A DNA stretch of 60,294 nucleotides from Chloroflexota bacterium (GCA_013152435.1 JAADGJ010000064.1:1-60294), one strand, 5' to 3'; positions 8,797 through 17,376 are shown, counted from the first letter of the stretch. Numbers and translations: made by a program. Notes: a model not told the origin generated them from the sequence alone.

Positions 8797-9678
8797 TCAT
8801 CGGCGCGCCGGGCGGCGACGAGCGCCGGCCAGCGGCTGGCTTAACAGCATGGCGAGCCGCTGCAGCTTATTCCGCCATCCCTCCTGATGCCGACGCACCT
8901 CGCTCAGGTCGTCTCGATGGGCGGCCAGCTCCGCCTCGTTCTCATCCACCGCCCGCCCACGGGCGTAGAAGTTCAGCGCCCGCTCGCGATCGTCCTGTAG
9001 CCAGGCACACAGCCCACGATTGTAAAGCGCCCGCACGAAATCCGAGCGCAATTCCAGCGCCCGATCCAGCAGCCTTGCCGCCTCCTCCAGGTCCCCCATC
9101 AGGATCTCGAGATAACCGAGGTTGTTATGAGGAGTCGCCTCATCCGGCGCCAGGTCGATAGCCCGACGGAAGGCCTCCCGGGACCGCTCCAGCTCGTGGC
9201 GATAATAATACAGGTAGCCCAGGGATGTATACAGATCGGCCGACTCCAGCCCAAGCTCGATGGCCTTCTGGAACGCCTCCAGCGCCTCATCGTAGCGATC
9301 GAGCGACATCAGCACATCCCCAAGATGCCCCCAGAGCTGCGCATCCTCCGGAGCCATCTCCACGGCCCGCTGACAGTACGGCAGGGCCTCCGCATCTCGC
9401 CCCGTCTCGTGCAACACGTGGATCAGGCCCCCCAGCGCGTCCGCCGAGCGAGGGTCCGCCTCCACGGCCAACCGATACGCCCGCACCGCCTCCACATATC
9501 GCCCCAGTGCGCTCCAGGCGTCTCCCAGTGCGCGCTGAGCCTCGGCGGTATCCGGCGCAGCACGGGAGGCCAGGATCGTCGCGCGCCGGGCGGTAACGGG
9601 ATCACCGGAGGCCAGGCTCTCCTGCGCCACCGCCAAAAGCCCCTGCCAGTCATCCCGAGCAACCTGACTCAACCCCAT
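8797..9678 (-). CDS. TPR-repeat protein
   Basis: A 293-aa protein made almost entirely of tetratricopeptide repeats, about seven units from residue 25 to 245, with the usual W/L-G-Y-A-F-A-P pattern (for example ALGDAWSALGRYVEAVRAY). It has no signal peptide or membrane segment, so it is probably a cytoplasmic scaffold. The C-terminus is strongly basic (RRRPARR). The ATG at 9678 follows GGGGGTGG; a longer in-frame start at 9744 has no comparable site. First gene of the minus-strand run; partner unknown. Confidence 0.82.
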   Translation of the reverse strand: MGLSQVARDDWQGLLAVAQESLASGDPVTARRATILASRAAPDTAEAQRALGDAWSALGRYVEAVRAYRLAVEADPRSADALGGLIHVLHETGRDAEALPYCQRAVEMAPEDAQLWGHLGDVLMSLDRYDEALEAFQKAIELGLESADLYTSLGYLYYYRHELERSREAFRRAIDLAPDEATPHNNLGYLEILMGDLEEAARLLDRALELRSDFVRALYNRGLCAWLQDDRERALNFYARGRAVDENEAELAAHRDDLSEVRRHQEGWRNKLQRLAMLLSQPLAGARRRPARR

Positions 9679-9786
9679 TGCAACGACCACCCCCAAAACG
9701 TGATTCGCGCACCAACCAGGATGCGCTATCGGCAGCTGTAACACACCGGTCCATGGAAGAGGGGAACACCAGCGGGGAAACGATCC

Positions 9787-9829
9787 ACAATATCTCGTGT
9801 GATCCGATACAAATCACACGAGATATTGT
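9787..9829. promoter_or_regulatory. Perfect 17-bp inverted repeat, operator-like
   Basis: ACAATATCTCGTGTGAT (9787-9803) pairs perfectly with 9813-9829 around nine bases. It is AT-richer than its surroundings and lies 109 bp before the TPR gene start, on the divergent side. It could be an operator for a dimeric regulator or an mRNA hairpin in the TPR operon leader. Confidence 0.6.
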
Positions 9830-10076
9830 AGAGAAACCTCCGCACGCTGTCCTCCTGACAACCACGACGCGATGCAGAAGTACCTACCAAACGCATTCTA
9901 CCACAAAACACATTTTATGCCCACCATTTTCGCGCAGAGTAGCGCTACGTTTACCAGCCCTCGTCTGCTGCTGCACGAGCGGTCGCACCTGAAAGGGGAG
10001 GTGCGGAGGGGAAGCCCCTCCGAGCTACCCCAGAGATGCGGGGCCACGCATCCATATCGCTTACCTTGATACCAAT

Positions 10077-10098
10077 GGGGCGATTCATGAATCGCCCC
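10077..10098. repeat. REP-like palindrome 1
   Basis: A perfect 22-bp palindrome, half-site GGGGCGATTCA with its exact complement. The core CATGAATCGCCC recurs at 11540-11569 and, in part, at 59432, with a close variant (CGTGAATCGCCC) at 23435-23460. Confidence 0.65.
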
Positions 10099-10124
10099 TG
10101 CCCCGGCAACACCCATGAGGGAGA

Positions 10125-10151
10125 TTGCCTCTGCTTCGCATGTGCTATAAT
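10125..10151 (+). promoter_or_regulatory. Promoter of the radical-SAM gene
   Basis: TTGCCT (10125-10130), a 15-base spacer and a consensus TATAAT (10146-10151) preceded by TGC, an extended -10. The start codon follows 65 bases downstream. Confidence 0.6.
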
Positions 10152-10216
10152 ACGCCCATCCGGCGGCGCCTGATCCATCGGCCCGCCATCCATCCCACAC
10201 CAAGGCACGATGGAAC

Positions 10217-11557
10217 ATGAAACAAGCGATGCCATCATCCATCACCGGCGCATCGACCCACGTCCCCCCGGCCTTCCACGTCATGGTGAAGCCGCGAGGG
10301 GCCATCTGCAACCTGGCCTGTGAATACTGCTACTTCCTCTCCAAAGAGCGGCTCTACCCCGACAGCGCATTCCGCATGTCCCCCGAGCTGTTGGAGAGCT
10401 ACACCCGCCAATACATCGAGGCCCAGCGCGTGCCCGAGGTCACCTTCGCCTGGCAGGGCGGCGAGCCGACCCTCATGGGGCTGGACTTCTTCCGGCTGGC
10501 CGTGGAGCTCCAACAGAAATACCGTAAGCCGGGCATGCGTATCCTAAACGCGCTCCAGACCAACGGCACCACCCTGGACGACGAGTGGTGCCGATTCTTC
10601 CACGAGCACAACTTCCTCATCGGGATCAGCCTGGACGGCCCGCGTGAGATCCACGATGTCTATCGACACGACAAGGGCGGCAAGCCCACGTTCGATCGGG
10701 TGATGCGTGGCGTGGAGTTGATGAAGAATCACGGCGTCGAGTTCAACATCCTGTGTACCGTGCACGCCGCCAACGCCGATCACCCACTGGAGGTTTACCG
10801 CTTCTTCCGGGATGAGGTGGGCGCCCAGTTCATCCAGTTCATCCCCATCGTGGAGCGGGACAACGAGACCGGCTTTCAGGAGGGAGACAAGGTCACCGAG
10901 CGCTCCGTCACCGGGAGACAATACGGGGATTTCCTCATCGCCATCTTCGACGAGTGGGTGCGCCGGGACGTCGGCCGGATGTTCGTGCAGATCTTCGACG
11001 TATCATTGGCCGCCTGGGCCGGGATGCGCCCGGGCTTGTGCGTCTTCGAGGAGACGTGCGGAACGGCCCTGGTCATGGAGCACAACGGAGATCTCTTCAC
11101 CTGCGATCACTTCGTGGAGCCCCGACACAAGCTGGGCAACATCCAGGACATCCCGCTCATCGAGATGGTGGGCTCGGAGAAGCAGCGAACGTTCGGGCTG
11201 GACAAGAGGGACAGGCTGCCTCACTACTGCCGGGAGTGCGAGGTCCGCTTCATCTGCAACGGCGGCTGTCCGAAAAACCGCCTCCTGCGCACGCCCGACG
11301 GCGAGCCGGGGCTCAACTACCTCTGCGAGGGATACAAGGCGTTCTTCACCCACATCGACCGGCCCATGCGGATCATGGCGGCCGAGCTGAGGGCCGGCCG
11401 CCCGCCGGCGAACATCATGCGCATCCTGGCGGAAGAGGAGGCGGAGCTACAGCGCCGATTCGCCCGCGCCCGCCGAAACGATCCCTGCCCCTGCGGCAGC
11501 GGGCTGAAGTTCAAATACTGCCATGGCCGCAAGCGCGCACGGAGGGGCAACTCATGA
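10217..11557 (+). CDS. Radical-SAM/SPASM sulfatase-maturase-like enzyme with SEC-C tail
   Basis: A 446-aa anaerobic sulfatase-maturating-enzyme (anSME) relative. The radical SAM cluster cysteines are C31, C35 and C38 in CNLACEYCYF. The C-terminal half holds the SPASM cysteines, including CGTALVMEHNGDLFTCDHF and CRECEVRFICNGGCP, which bind two more 4Fe-4S clusters. anSMEs oxidise a Cys or Ser of a type I sulfatase to formylglycine. The last 25 residues are a SEC-C zinc motif (DPCPCGSGLKFKYCHG), an addition seen on assorted proteins. No sulfatase is in the window. The stop codon lies inside the loop of a REP-like hairpin. Confidence 0.88.
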   Translation: MKQAMPSSITGASTHVPPAFHVMVKPRGAICNLACEYCYFLSKERLYPDSAFRMSPELLESYTRQYIEAQRVPEVTFAWQGGEPTLMGLDFFRLAVELQQKYRKPGMRILNALQTNGTTLDDEWCRFFHEHNFLIGISLDGPREIHDVYRHDKGGKPTFDRVMRGVELMKNHGVEFNILCTVHAANADHPLEVYRFFRDEVGAQFIQFIPIVERDNETGFQEGDKVTERSVTGRQYGDFLIAIFDEWVRRDVGRMFVQIFDVSLAAWAGMRPGLCVFEETCGTALVMEHNGDLFTCDHFVEPRHKLGNIQDIPLIEMVGSEKQRTFGLDKRDRLPHYCRECEVRFICNGGCPKNRLLRTPDGEPGLNYLCEGYKAFFTHIDRPMRIMAAELRAGRPPANIMRILAEEEAELQRRFARARRNDPCPCGSGLKFKYCHGRKRARRGNS

Positions 11558-11569
11558 ATCGCCCCTCCG
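11540..11569. repeat. REP-like hairpin 2, containing the maturase stop codon
   Basis: CGGAGGGGC (11540-11548) pairs with 11561-11569. The TGA of the radical-SAM gene (11555-11557) is in the loop. It shares CATGAATCGCCCC with palindrome 1 and may act as a transcript end between the convergent maturase and gpsA genes. Confidence 0.6.
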
Positions 11570-11573
11570 CTTC

Positions 11574-12659
11574 TCATGCCGGCCGATGCCACAGCGAGGG
11601 CGCCGTACCCTGGAAGAAATCGTCCAACGGCAGGTCTACCGGCCGGCCGTGCACGACGATATCCACCAGCGCCCGCAACAACGGGAACTCCTCCGGGCCG
11701 ATGACGCCGCGCTCCGTGAGCTTCGGCAGCGCCTTCCCCATCTCACGAATGATCTCCGCCGCCTCCAACGTCTCGCCCGCCATGATCTCCCGAGCCTCGG
11801 CGAAGGTGTGCCCCATGCCCAACAGCCGGCCCAACCGCACCGTCCGCCCGCCCATGCACGTCACGTACAGATCGCCCGGAGCGGGCAGTCCGTAGGCGAA
11901 CGCCCGCGTGCCCCCCACGATCTGCAACATGCGATCGATCTCCGTGCACCCCTGGGCAAACGTGGCCGCGGCCAGATTGTACATGTGCGCGCCGGCCGTA
12001 TCCGGCCCCCCTTCCCGCTCCAACAACCCGGCGGCCAGCCCCACGCCCAGCGTGTACGCGTTCTTCAGCGCCGCGCACACCTCCAATCCCACCAGATCGG
12101 TGGTGGTCCACACGTGATAGTAAGGGGTGCGGAAGATCCCGGCCAGCCGCTCGACGGCCTCACGATCCCGGGAGCCGAAGATCACACAGGTCTGGCGACG
12201 GCCGGCCAGCTCTCCGGCGATGCACGGCCCGCCGATGGCGGCCAGCTTCACCTGGTCCCGGATCCCATCCGGCAGCTCGCCGGCCAGCACATCCGGCAGG
12301 ATCATGGGGTCCCCGTTCTCGGCCGCCTCCAGCCCCTTGGTCACGGCGATGATCAGCTGCCCCGGCCGCAGGTAGGGGCCGATGGTCCGCCCGATCCAGT
12401 GGACGCCCTGGGAGTTCACGCCGCTGACGATGACGTCCACGCCGTCCAGCGCCTGGGCGATCTCCTCGACGTAGTAAGGCTGCACGCCATCGGGAAGCGG
12501 ACGCCTCAGCCGGGGGTGAAAGCGCCGCTCCTTACAGCTCTTGATGATGTCGCCGTCCAGATGGGTGCCGACCAGCCGCACGGCGTGTCCGTTATCGCTG
12601 AGGGGCCACGCGGTGGCCGTCCCCATCAGGCCCGCACCGACGATCGCCACGTTCGCCAC
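11574..12659 (-). CDS. gpsA: NAD(P)-dependent glycerol-3-phosphate dehydrogenase
   Basis: Reduces dihydroxyacetone phosphate to sn-glycerol 3-phosphate for phospholipid synthesis; cytoplasmic, 361 aa. The nucleotide-binding loop is GAGLMG at residues 8-13 (relatives usually have Trp instead of Met). Catalytic lysines are K108 in VTKGLE and K199 in ALKNAYTLGVG; the C-terminal helical domain follows with GDLYVTCMGGRTVRLG. It is slightly longer than E. coli GpsA (339 aa). It lies 14 bases downstream of the Tag-like gene, probably in one transcript. Confidence 0.88.
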   Translation of the reverse strand: MANVAIVGAGLMGTATAWPLSDNGHAVRLVGTHLDGDIIKSCKERRFHPRLRRPLPDGVQPYYVEEIAQALDGVDVIVSGVNSQGVHWIGRTIGPYLRPGQLIIAVTKGLEAAENGDPMILPDVLAGELPDGIRDQVKLAAIGGPCIAGELAGRRQTCVIFGSRDREAVERLAGIFRTPYYHVWTTTDLVGLEVCAALKNAYTLGVGLAAGLLEREGGPDTAGAHMYNLAAATFAQGCTEIDRMLQIVGGTRAFAYGLPAPGDLYVTCMGGRTVRLGRLLGMGHTFAEAREIMAGETLEAAEIIREMGKALPKLTERGVIGPEEFPLLRALVDIVVHGRPVDLPLDDFFQGTAPSLWHRPA

Positions 12660-12673
12660 GATGTCCTCCTCGA

Positions 12674-13123
12674 TCAGCGCTCGTCCCAGCTCGGCACATC
12701 CTCATCCACACACCACAGGAACACGTAGCATCCCGTCCGCCCCAGGTGGCGGAACCGGCGGGTCAGGATGCGCTTGCGTTCCTCGTAGCTCAGGCCGTCC
12801 AGCGAGCGCAGGTAGTTGTAAAAGGAGCCATGTTTTGCGATCAGCTCCTGCATGATCCGGGCGTTCTCGATGGTGGCCATGATCTTCCGGCCGTTGCGCA
12901 CGATCCCCGGGTCGGCCAGGAGCCGATCCAGATCCCGCTCATCATAGGCGGCCACGCGATCCACGTCAAATCCATCGAACGCCCGGCGAAAGTTGGGCCA
13001 CTTGGCCCGGATCACATCCCAACTGAACCCGGCCTGGAAGATGGCCTTCGTCATCTGCTCCAGATAGCCCGCGTCGTCGGCCGGCCGCTTTCGCTCCGGG
13101 ATCTCAATGCTTCGTGGCACCAC
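12674..13123 (-). CDS. DNA-3-methyladenine glycosylase I (Tag)-like protein, probably altered active site
   Basis: 149 aa, HhH superfamily. Similar to Tag over FSWDVIRAKWPNFRRAF, FDVDRVAAYDERDLDRLL and GIVRNGRKIMATIENAR. The protein lacks the N-terminal part of Tag with its Zn-binding Cys and His, and the C-terminal ligands as well. At the place of the Tag residue Glu38 (in LEGQQAG) it has KAIFQAG, so the key acid is missing. True excision of 3-methyladenine is doubtful. GTG start preceded by GGGAGGTGAGG. Confidence 0.7.
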   Translation of the reverse strand: MVPRSIEIPERKRPADDAGYLEQMTKAIFQAGFSWDVIRAKWPNFRRAFDGFDVDRVAAYDERDLDRLLADPGIVRNGRKIMATIENARIMQELIAKHGSFYNYLRSLDGLSYEERKRILTRRFRHLGRTGCYVFLWCVDEDVPSWDER

Positions 13124-13252
13124 ACCTCACCTCCCGTTCCCGCCGAGCCTCTCTTTCGGCAAGCTGCCTCGTCGGCGGTCGTGTATCTTTTTCGGTGAAA
13201 ACAGGCGAGGGTCATATCTCGAGTCTTTACACCCACCCATACGCGCTCAAAG

Positions 13253-13291
13253 CGGACAACAGTCCGCCCTGTGTCGCCGGACTGTTGTCCG
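13253..13291. repeat. 14-bp perfect inverted repeat
   Basis: CGGACAACAGTCCG (13253-13266) pairs with 13278-13291 around 11 bases. It lies ten bases to the left of MITE-like copy B. Function unknown. Confidence 0.5.
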
Positions 13292-13301
13292 GCGGAAGCT
13301 T

Positions 13302-13560
13302 GGAGTGTGCCTGAAAAATGCCGTTGCTTCTGCTGCGGGGAGGCCCAGAGGGGCTCCAGCCCTCCGGAAAAAGCCCTTCTCCCGCCTTCGACCTGCCTGA
13401 CCTCGGCCTGGATCCTTCGGAAAGGGCCGAGAAAGGCAGGTACAGGCCGGAAAAGTGGGATTTCCGTGGAGGGGAGACCCCCTCCACACCTCCCCCGTAG
13501 AGCTGGTAGCTGAGGAAGACCCTCGGACACCTTGTCGGTAAATTTTCAGGCACGCCCTTA
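13302..13560 (+). mobile_element. MITE-like repeat, copy B
   Basis: About 259 bp. Terminal inverted repeats are well kept: left GTGTGCCTGAAAA, right TTTTCAGGCACGCCCTTA. The interior hairpin region is present (CTTCGGAAAGGGCCGAG). It is fused directly to copy C on its right. Confidence 0.75.
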
Positions 13561-13712
13561 GAAAATGCTGTTGCTTCTGCTGCGGGGAGGCCTGGAGGGG
13601 CTCCAGCCCTCCGGAAAAAGCCCTTCTCCCGCCTTCGACCTGCCTGGCCTCGGCCCGGGCCCTTCGGGAAGGGCCGAGAAAGGCAGATGCAGGCCGGAAA
13701 AGTGGGTTTCCC
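13555..13712 (+). mobile_element. MITE-like repeat, copy C, truncated
   Basis: Starts within or at the right end of copy B and follows the family sequence from TAGAAAATGCTGTTGC to GTGGGTTTCCCG, then stops matching near 13712. The right third and its terminal repeat are gone, so this copy should be immobile. Confidence 0.7.
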
Positions 13713-13766
13713 GCAAGTTGATGCGAATGGAACCTTGTTGGATACACCCCCTCGTCGACATGAAAG

Positions 13767-13790
13767 GGCCCCTGCCATAGGACAGGGGCC
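13767..13790 (-). terminator. Terminator of the ferredoxin gene
   Basis: GGCCCCTG (13767-13774) pairs with 13783-13790. Read on the minus strand it is followed by CTTTC, 24 bases after the ferredoxin stop. T-run short, so moderate strength. Confidence 0.5.
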
Positions 13791-13813
13791 TGGGGTCGAA
13801 GAGGACGAACAGA

Positions 13814-14089
13814 TCAGACCATATCCAGCGCTGCGTAACCCGGTCCTTCCGAGAAGAAGCGGGCATTGATCTCAGCAAAGTGCTGCATGTCCTCCGGCAA
13901 GTCCTCGATGGCCATGATGGCCCCGGTCTCGCACTCGGCCTCGCAGGCGCCGCAATCAATGCACGACTCCGGATCGATGTAGTACGTCGGCCACTCGTCC
14001 TCCGGCATCCCGGGGACGATCCCATCCACCGGACACACCTCGGCACAAGCTCCATCGCGAATGCAGGCATCGGTGATGACATGCGGCAT
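13814..14089 (-). CDS. 7Fe ferredoxin ([3Fe-4S][4Fe-4S])
   Basis: Small electron carrier of 91 aa. All seven cluster ligands of the Azotobacter FdI type are present: C9, C15 and C53 for the 3Fe-4S cluster, C19, C43, C46 and C49 for the 4Fe-4S cluster (CIRDGACAEVCP and CIDCGACEAEC). The non-ligand Cys after CPVD is Gly. The C-terminus (DLPEDMQHFAEINARFF) is that of the long-chain ferredoxins found in many Gram-positive bacteria and Chloroflexota. It stands alone with its own terminator. Redox partner unknown. Confidence 0.9.
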   Translation of the reverse strand: MPHVITDACIRDGACAEVCPVDGIVPGMPEDEWPTYYIDPESCIDCGACEAECETGAIMAIEDLPEDMQHFAEINARFFSEGPGYAALDMV

Positions 14090-14231
14090 GATCTACACTC
14101 CTTGGGTGGGATTGGTGGTCTTCACGGCACATTCTATCGATGCCTCCCCACGTGAGCTATGATCTAGCGCACCTTCCGGAGAGTTCCCATCCCCCACCCG
14201 AGGAATCCGAGAGACCTCGCCGCGCGGCCGA

Positions 14232-15905
14232 TCAGACCAACTCGATCGACACGGAGATCGGATCATCGCGCAAGGGCACGCTTAGGACGGCCACACCCTC
14301 GTCGAGCGGGGCCGCTCCGTCCTTGGCATAGGGATTAAAGGGCAGGACGGGCCAGGTGAACGTGCTCTCCGACGGCATGTGGAGCCGCCAGCCATGATGC
14401 GACACCCAACCGCCCGCGCGCTCAGCGCTCAGAGCCAGGCGCTCGCTACCCAGGACGAACTCCCCACCAGCGCCTGTCTGCAGCGCCTCCCCGGGGTGCA
14501 GTTTGAACAGCAACTGCCCGCGAGCACCTCCCGCAGGAGCGCCATGCAGGCGCACCTCGATGCGGTCCTGATCCACCACGCTCGCCTTCACGGAGCAGGG
14601 TCGGTCTGCGTACGTGAGCATCACAACGTCATCGGCATCCCCCGGATGCAGCGCGGCCGCGCTGGGCAGGTACACCGCATTCGATCCCTCGCCGATCACG
14701 AACGTGCTCCACTCCGGCTGCCCCTTGGAATTGCCTCCCCCCACGATGAGGCCGGTGCGCTCGTGCCAGACGCTGATGAAGTTCTGCCGATCCTGGCCCC
14801 AACGGTTGTCCACCGGCGGGGTGACGATGCCGCTCAGACAGTAGAACCATCCACGCGAGCGCCGGATGATCGCATGCCCTTCGTCGTGGATATGATACTC
14901 AGGACGATCCTGTGGGATCGGCTCCTCCGGGCCCACACGATAATGGGCATAGGCGGATGCGAGTCGGGGGCTGAGGCCGTAGTCGACGTTCACGATCCGC
15001 TTGCCACCCGGGGTCACCACGTAAGACACATGTGGCCCCGGCTGCTCCTCTCTCCGCCGCAGCATGTTCTCCACCAGAAGGCGCACATACCGCCGGCCAC
15101 GAGGGAAGAGGCGGAAGGCCACTTGAGCGGTATCCGGGATCCGGTCGTGGTACTTGACCCGTCCATCGATGGTCTCAACGGCGCGGCCGTCAGGATAGGT
15201 ATAGCGGATATGGAACTCCGTCGCCCGCTCCAGACAGGGGAGGACGCCCTCATCGCCGGAGAAGATGTGGTACAGGCCAATGGCGTGCACATATACGAAG
15301 TTGTACGTGGTGGTGGGGCCGTGATGCTCACGCCAATATCCCTGGGGCGTCTGCTCCTGCACCGCCCTGTAGATCACCTCCCGCCCCTGGTCCTGCCACG
15401 CAGGCCGCTCAAAGACCTGCCCGGCCCGGTAAAGCGCCATGCCATTCCAGGTGGGTATGTTGTGTACGGCGGCCTTCTCCAGCTCGCCGGCGATGCCCGT
15501 ATAGGCGAGGATCAGGCCATCCTCCCAACGAGCGCGCCGCTGCGGGTCCAGGAGATTCTGCAGCAGGGCATACGTCTCCAGCCAGTGATACATGGACCAG
15601 GGCATATATGTGGGGCCCCACTTCGACCCATCCACCTTGACGAACTCCACCCGGCCGTCGGGGTATTGAAAGTCACGCCAGGCGTCCGCACCCCGAAGGA
15701 CATAGCGCAAGATGCGCTCATCGCGATAATAGGGGTTCCCTATGTCATCGGTGAGATAGAGCAAGGCCAGGGGATAGACGATGTCCTGGTTGGTCACAGC
15801 CCAGCCGCCATCGGTCAAAAAGCGGCCGGTACGCTCATCAAAACGCTCCAGATTCCGCTCGACGTCCCGCGTCAGGATACGGAGGTACGCCCGCCGCACG
15901 TCCAT
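14232..15905 (-). CDS. Putative alpha/alpha-toroid glycan lyase-like protein
   Basis: 557 aa with no signal peptide, so cytoplasmic. The N-terminal 350 residues are rich in Trp, Tyr and His within helix-like repeats (WGPTYMPWSMYHWLETYALL, HHGPTTTYNFVYVHAIGLYH), as in the (alpha/alpha) toroids of heparinase II/III and other polysaccharide lyases or unsaturated-oligosaccharide hydrolases. The C-terminal 200 residues look like a beta-sandwich (EYHIHDEGHAIIRRSRGWFY onwards), again as in heparinase-type lyases. I cannot name the family or catalytic residues with certainty. A good AAGGAGG site precedes the ATG. The upstream Opp-type importer suggests intracellular processing of imported oligosaccharides. 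Confidence 0.55.
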   Translation of the reverse strand: MDVRRAYLRILTRDVERNLERFDERTGRFLTDGGWAVTNQDIVYPLALLYLTDDIGNPYYRDERILRYVLRGADAWRDFQYPDGRVEFVKVDGSKWGPTYMPWSMYHWLETYALLQNLLDPQRRARWEDGLILAYTGIAGELEKAAVHNIPTWNGMALYRAGQVFERPAWQDQGREVIYRAVQEQTPQGYWREHHGPTTTYNFVYVHAIGLYHIFSGDEGVLPCLERATEFHIRYTYPDGRAVETIDGRVKYHDRIPDTAQVAFRLFPRGRRYVRLLVENMLRRREEQPGPHVSYVVTPGGKRIVNVDYGLSPRLASAYAHYRVGPEEPIPQDRPEYHIHDEGHAIIRRSRGWFYCLSGIVTPPVDNRWGQDRQNFISVWHERTGLIVGGGNSKGQPEWSTFVIGEGSNAVYLPSAAALHPGDADDVVMLTYADRPCSVKASVVDQDRIEVRLHGAPAGGARGQLLFKLHPGEALQTGAGGEFVLGSERLALSAERAGGWVSHHGWRLHMPSESTFTWPVLPFNPYAKDGAAPLDEGVAVLSVPLRDDPISVSIELV

Positions 15906-15939
15906 GAGGTCGCCTCCTTTTCACATCTCACCGGGCACA

Positions 15940-15970
15940 AAAAACAACCCGGAGTCCCAAAGCCTCCGGG
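15940..15970 (-). terminator. Rho-independent terminator after the Opp operon
   Basis: CCCGGAG (15948-15954) pairs with 15964-15970; on the minus strand the hairpin is followed by TTGTTTTTTG. It lies just after the small membrane protein gene and before the lyase-like gene. Confidence 0.75.
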
Positions 15971-15993
15971 CAGGGGCCGAACCCCTCTCCGCA

Positions 15994-16338
15994 CTACAGT
16001 GTCAGCACGTGAACCCCCCACGCCACGGCCAGGATGGCCAACTCGATCAGAGTCACGCGCAGGAATCGCCTGGCCAGCACACCCTTTGCGGCGCCGGTAC
16101 GATAGTAGGACTCCATATACAGGATCCCTACCAGCCAGATCAGGCCGAAAAACACGAACAACCACTTGTCCGCAGCGCCATAGCCCCACTTGCCGAGGCG
16201 CAACATCACGTACAATCGCAGGATGGCCTCTCGGGCGCCGATGAGGTCGGCTATCCCCAGGGCGCCAGTGATCCCCCACGCCAGATAGATCGCCGCGTAT
16301 CGCGCTGCCGTTCGAATCGTCGTCGCCCTCCATATCAC
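15994..16338 (-). CDS. Small membrane protein of unknown function
   Basis: A 114-aa protein with three hydrophobic segments (about residues 14-32, 57-76 and 93-112), for example WLFVFFGLIWLVGILYMESY. The GTG at 16338 comes one base after the stop of the OppF-like ATPase gene (TAG-C-GTG), which argues for coupled translation and decides the start; no better site exists. A terminator follows. Family not recognised; it may be an accessory of the importer. Confidence 0.65.
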   Translation of the reverse strand: MIWRATTIRTAARYAAIYLAWGITGALGIADLIGAREAILRLYVMLRLGKWGYGAADKWLFVFFGLIWLVGILYMESYYRTGAAKGVLARRFLRVTLIELAILAVAWGVHVLTL

Positions 16339-16339
16339 G

Positions 16340-17368
16340 CTAGTCGACGCCCCGCAGGGACAGCTGATCGGCGAGGTGGCAGGAGACGAAATGATCGGGC
16401 GAGATCTCCCGCAGAGGCGGCTCCTCCACCGAGCACACCTCCTGCGCGTACCGACAGCGGGGGTGGAAGTAACAGCCGTCGGGAGGGTTGGAGGGATCAG
16501 GCACATCGCCGGTGAGGATGATCCGCTCCCCCTTCGCCATGGGGTCTGGACGACGCACGGCGGAGAGCAACGCCTCCGTATATGGATGCTTGGGGCTGAA
16601 GAACAACTCCTCCGTCTCCGCCGTCTCCACCAGCTTGCCCACATACATGACGGCCACGTGGTCGCTCACATGCTCCACCACGCTCAGGTCATGGGCGATG
16701 AAGATGTAGGACAGGTGAAGCTGCTCCTGGAGGTCCTGCAGCAAGTTGAGCGTCTGCGCCTGAATGGACACATCCAGGGCCGACACCGGCTCATCCGCCA
16801 CGATCAGCCGCGGGTTGAGAGCGAGCGCCCGGGCGATCCCGATCCGCTGCCGCTGGCCGCCGCTGAAGGCGTGCGGATACCGGCGCATATACTCGGGGCG
16901 AAGGCCCACCAGGCGCAGCAACTCCGCCACCCGGTCTTCCACCTCCTTGCCTCGCGCCACATTGTTGACGATCAGGGGCTCGCCCACGATGTCAAGCAAG
17001 GTCATACGGGGGTTCAGGGAGGAATAGGGATCCTGGAAGATCATCTGCATGTTGCGGCGCAGGTAGCGAAGCTGCTCCGGATCCGCCTGCACCACATCCA
17101 CCGGGCCCAACCGCTCATCATGAAAGATGATCTCCCCGCTCGTCGGCTGGACCGCCCGCAAAATGCACCGCCCCGTCGTCGTCTTCCCACACCCGCTCTC
17201 CCCTACCAGGCCCAGGGTCTGGCCCTCCGGCACCATGAACGTCACCCCGTCCACGGCCTTCACGTAACCGACGACGCGGCGCAGAAAGCCGCGCACGATC
17301 GGGAAATGCTTCTTCAGATTCCGAACCTCCAGGATGGGCCTGTGGTTTCTCTCCCCAGACTCAGCCAT
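16340..17368 (-). CDS. ABC transporter ATP-binding protein, OppF-like
   Basis: 342 aa, one of two ATPases of a peptide/oligosaccharide importer. Walker [10 protein letters not shown] at 56-64, signature [14 protein letters not shown], Walker [14 protein letters not shown]-loop FIAHDLSVV. The C-terminus has the Opp/Dpp-type zinc or cluster motif with Cys residues ([14 protein letters not shown]). ATG at 17368 after GGAGGGGG; an upstream start at 17488 would overlap the OppD-like gene. Confidence 0.92.
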   Translation of the reverse strand: MAESGERNHRPILEVRNLKKHFPIVRGFLRRVVGYVKAVDGVTFMVPEGQTLGLVGESGCGKTTTGRCILRAVQPTSGEIIFHDERLGPVDVVQADPEQLRYLRRNMQMIFQDPYSSLNPRMTLLDIVGEPLIVNNVARGKEVEDRVAELLRLVGLRPEYMRRYPHAFSGGQRQRIGIARALALNPRLIVADEPVSALDVSIQAQTLNLLQDLQEQLHLSYIFIAHDLSVVEHVSDHVAVMYVGKLVETAETEELFFSPKHPYTEALLSAVRRPDPMAKGERIILTGDVPDPSNPPDGCYFHPRCRYAQEVCSVEEPPLREISPDHFVSCHLADQLSLRGVD

Positions 17369-17376
17369 TCCCCCTC

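Larger units (their letters stand above)
9679..10216. other. Divergent intergenic region
   Basis: No gene seen. It holds a perfect 17-bp inverted repeat (9787-9829), a short stretch at 9996-10022 resembling the inside of the MITE-like repeat in reverse orientation, a REP-like palindrome (10077-10098) and the promoter of the radical-SAM gene. Confidence 0.6.
13124..13813. other. Intergenic region with two repeat copies
   Basis: No gene is supported. It contains a 14-bp hairpin (13253-13291), MITE-like copies B and C head-to-tail, and the ferredoxin terminator. Several reading frames of 60-180 codons here are products of the repeat sequence. Confidence 0.6.

Noticed and set aside
9798-9818. 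A cAMP-CRP-like site (TGTGA...TCACA) within the 17-bp inverted repeat
   Set aside because: The spacing between the half-sites is 11 bases instead of 6.
13227-13780. Overlapping reading frames of 60-183 codons in the repeat copies (also near 4104-4406, 27122-27449, 54128-54493 and 56807-57165)
   Set aside because: They recur with each MITE-like copy in several frames and both strands, have no ribosome site and read as low-complexity Pro/Arg/Gly text.
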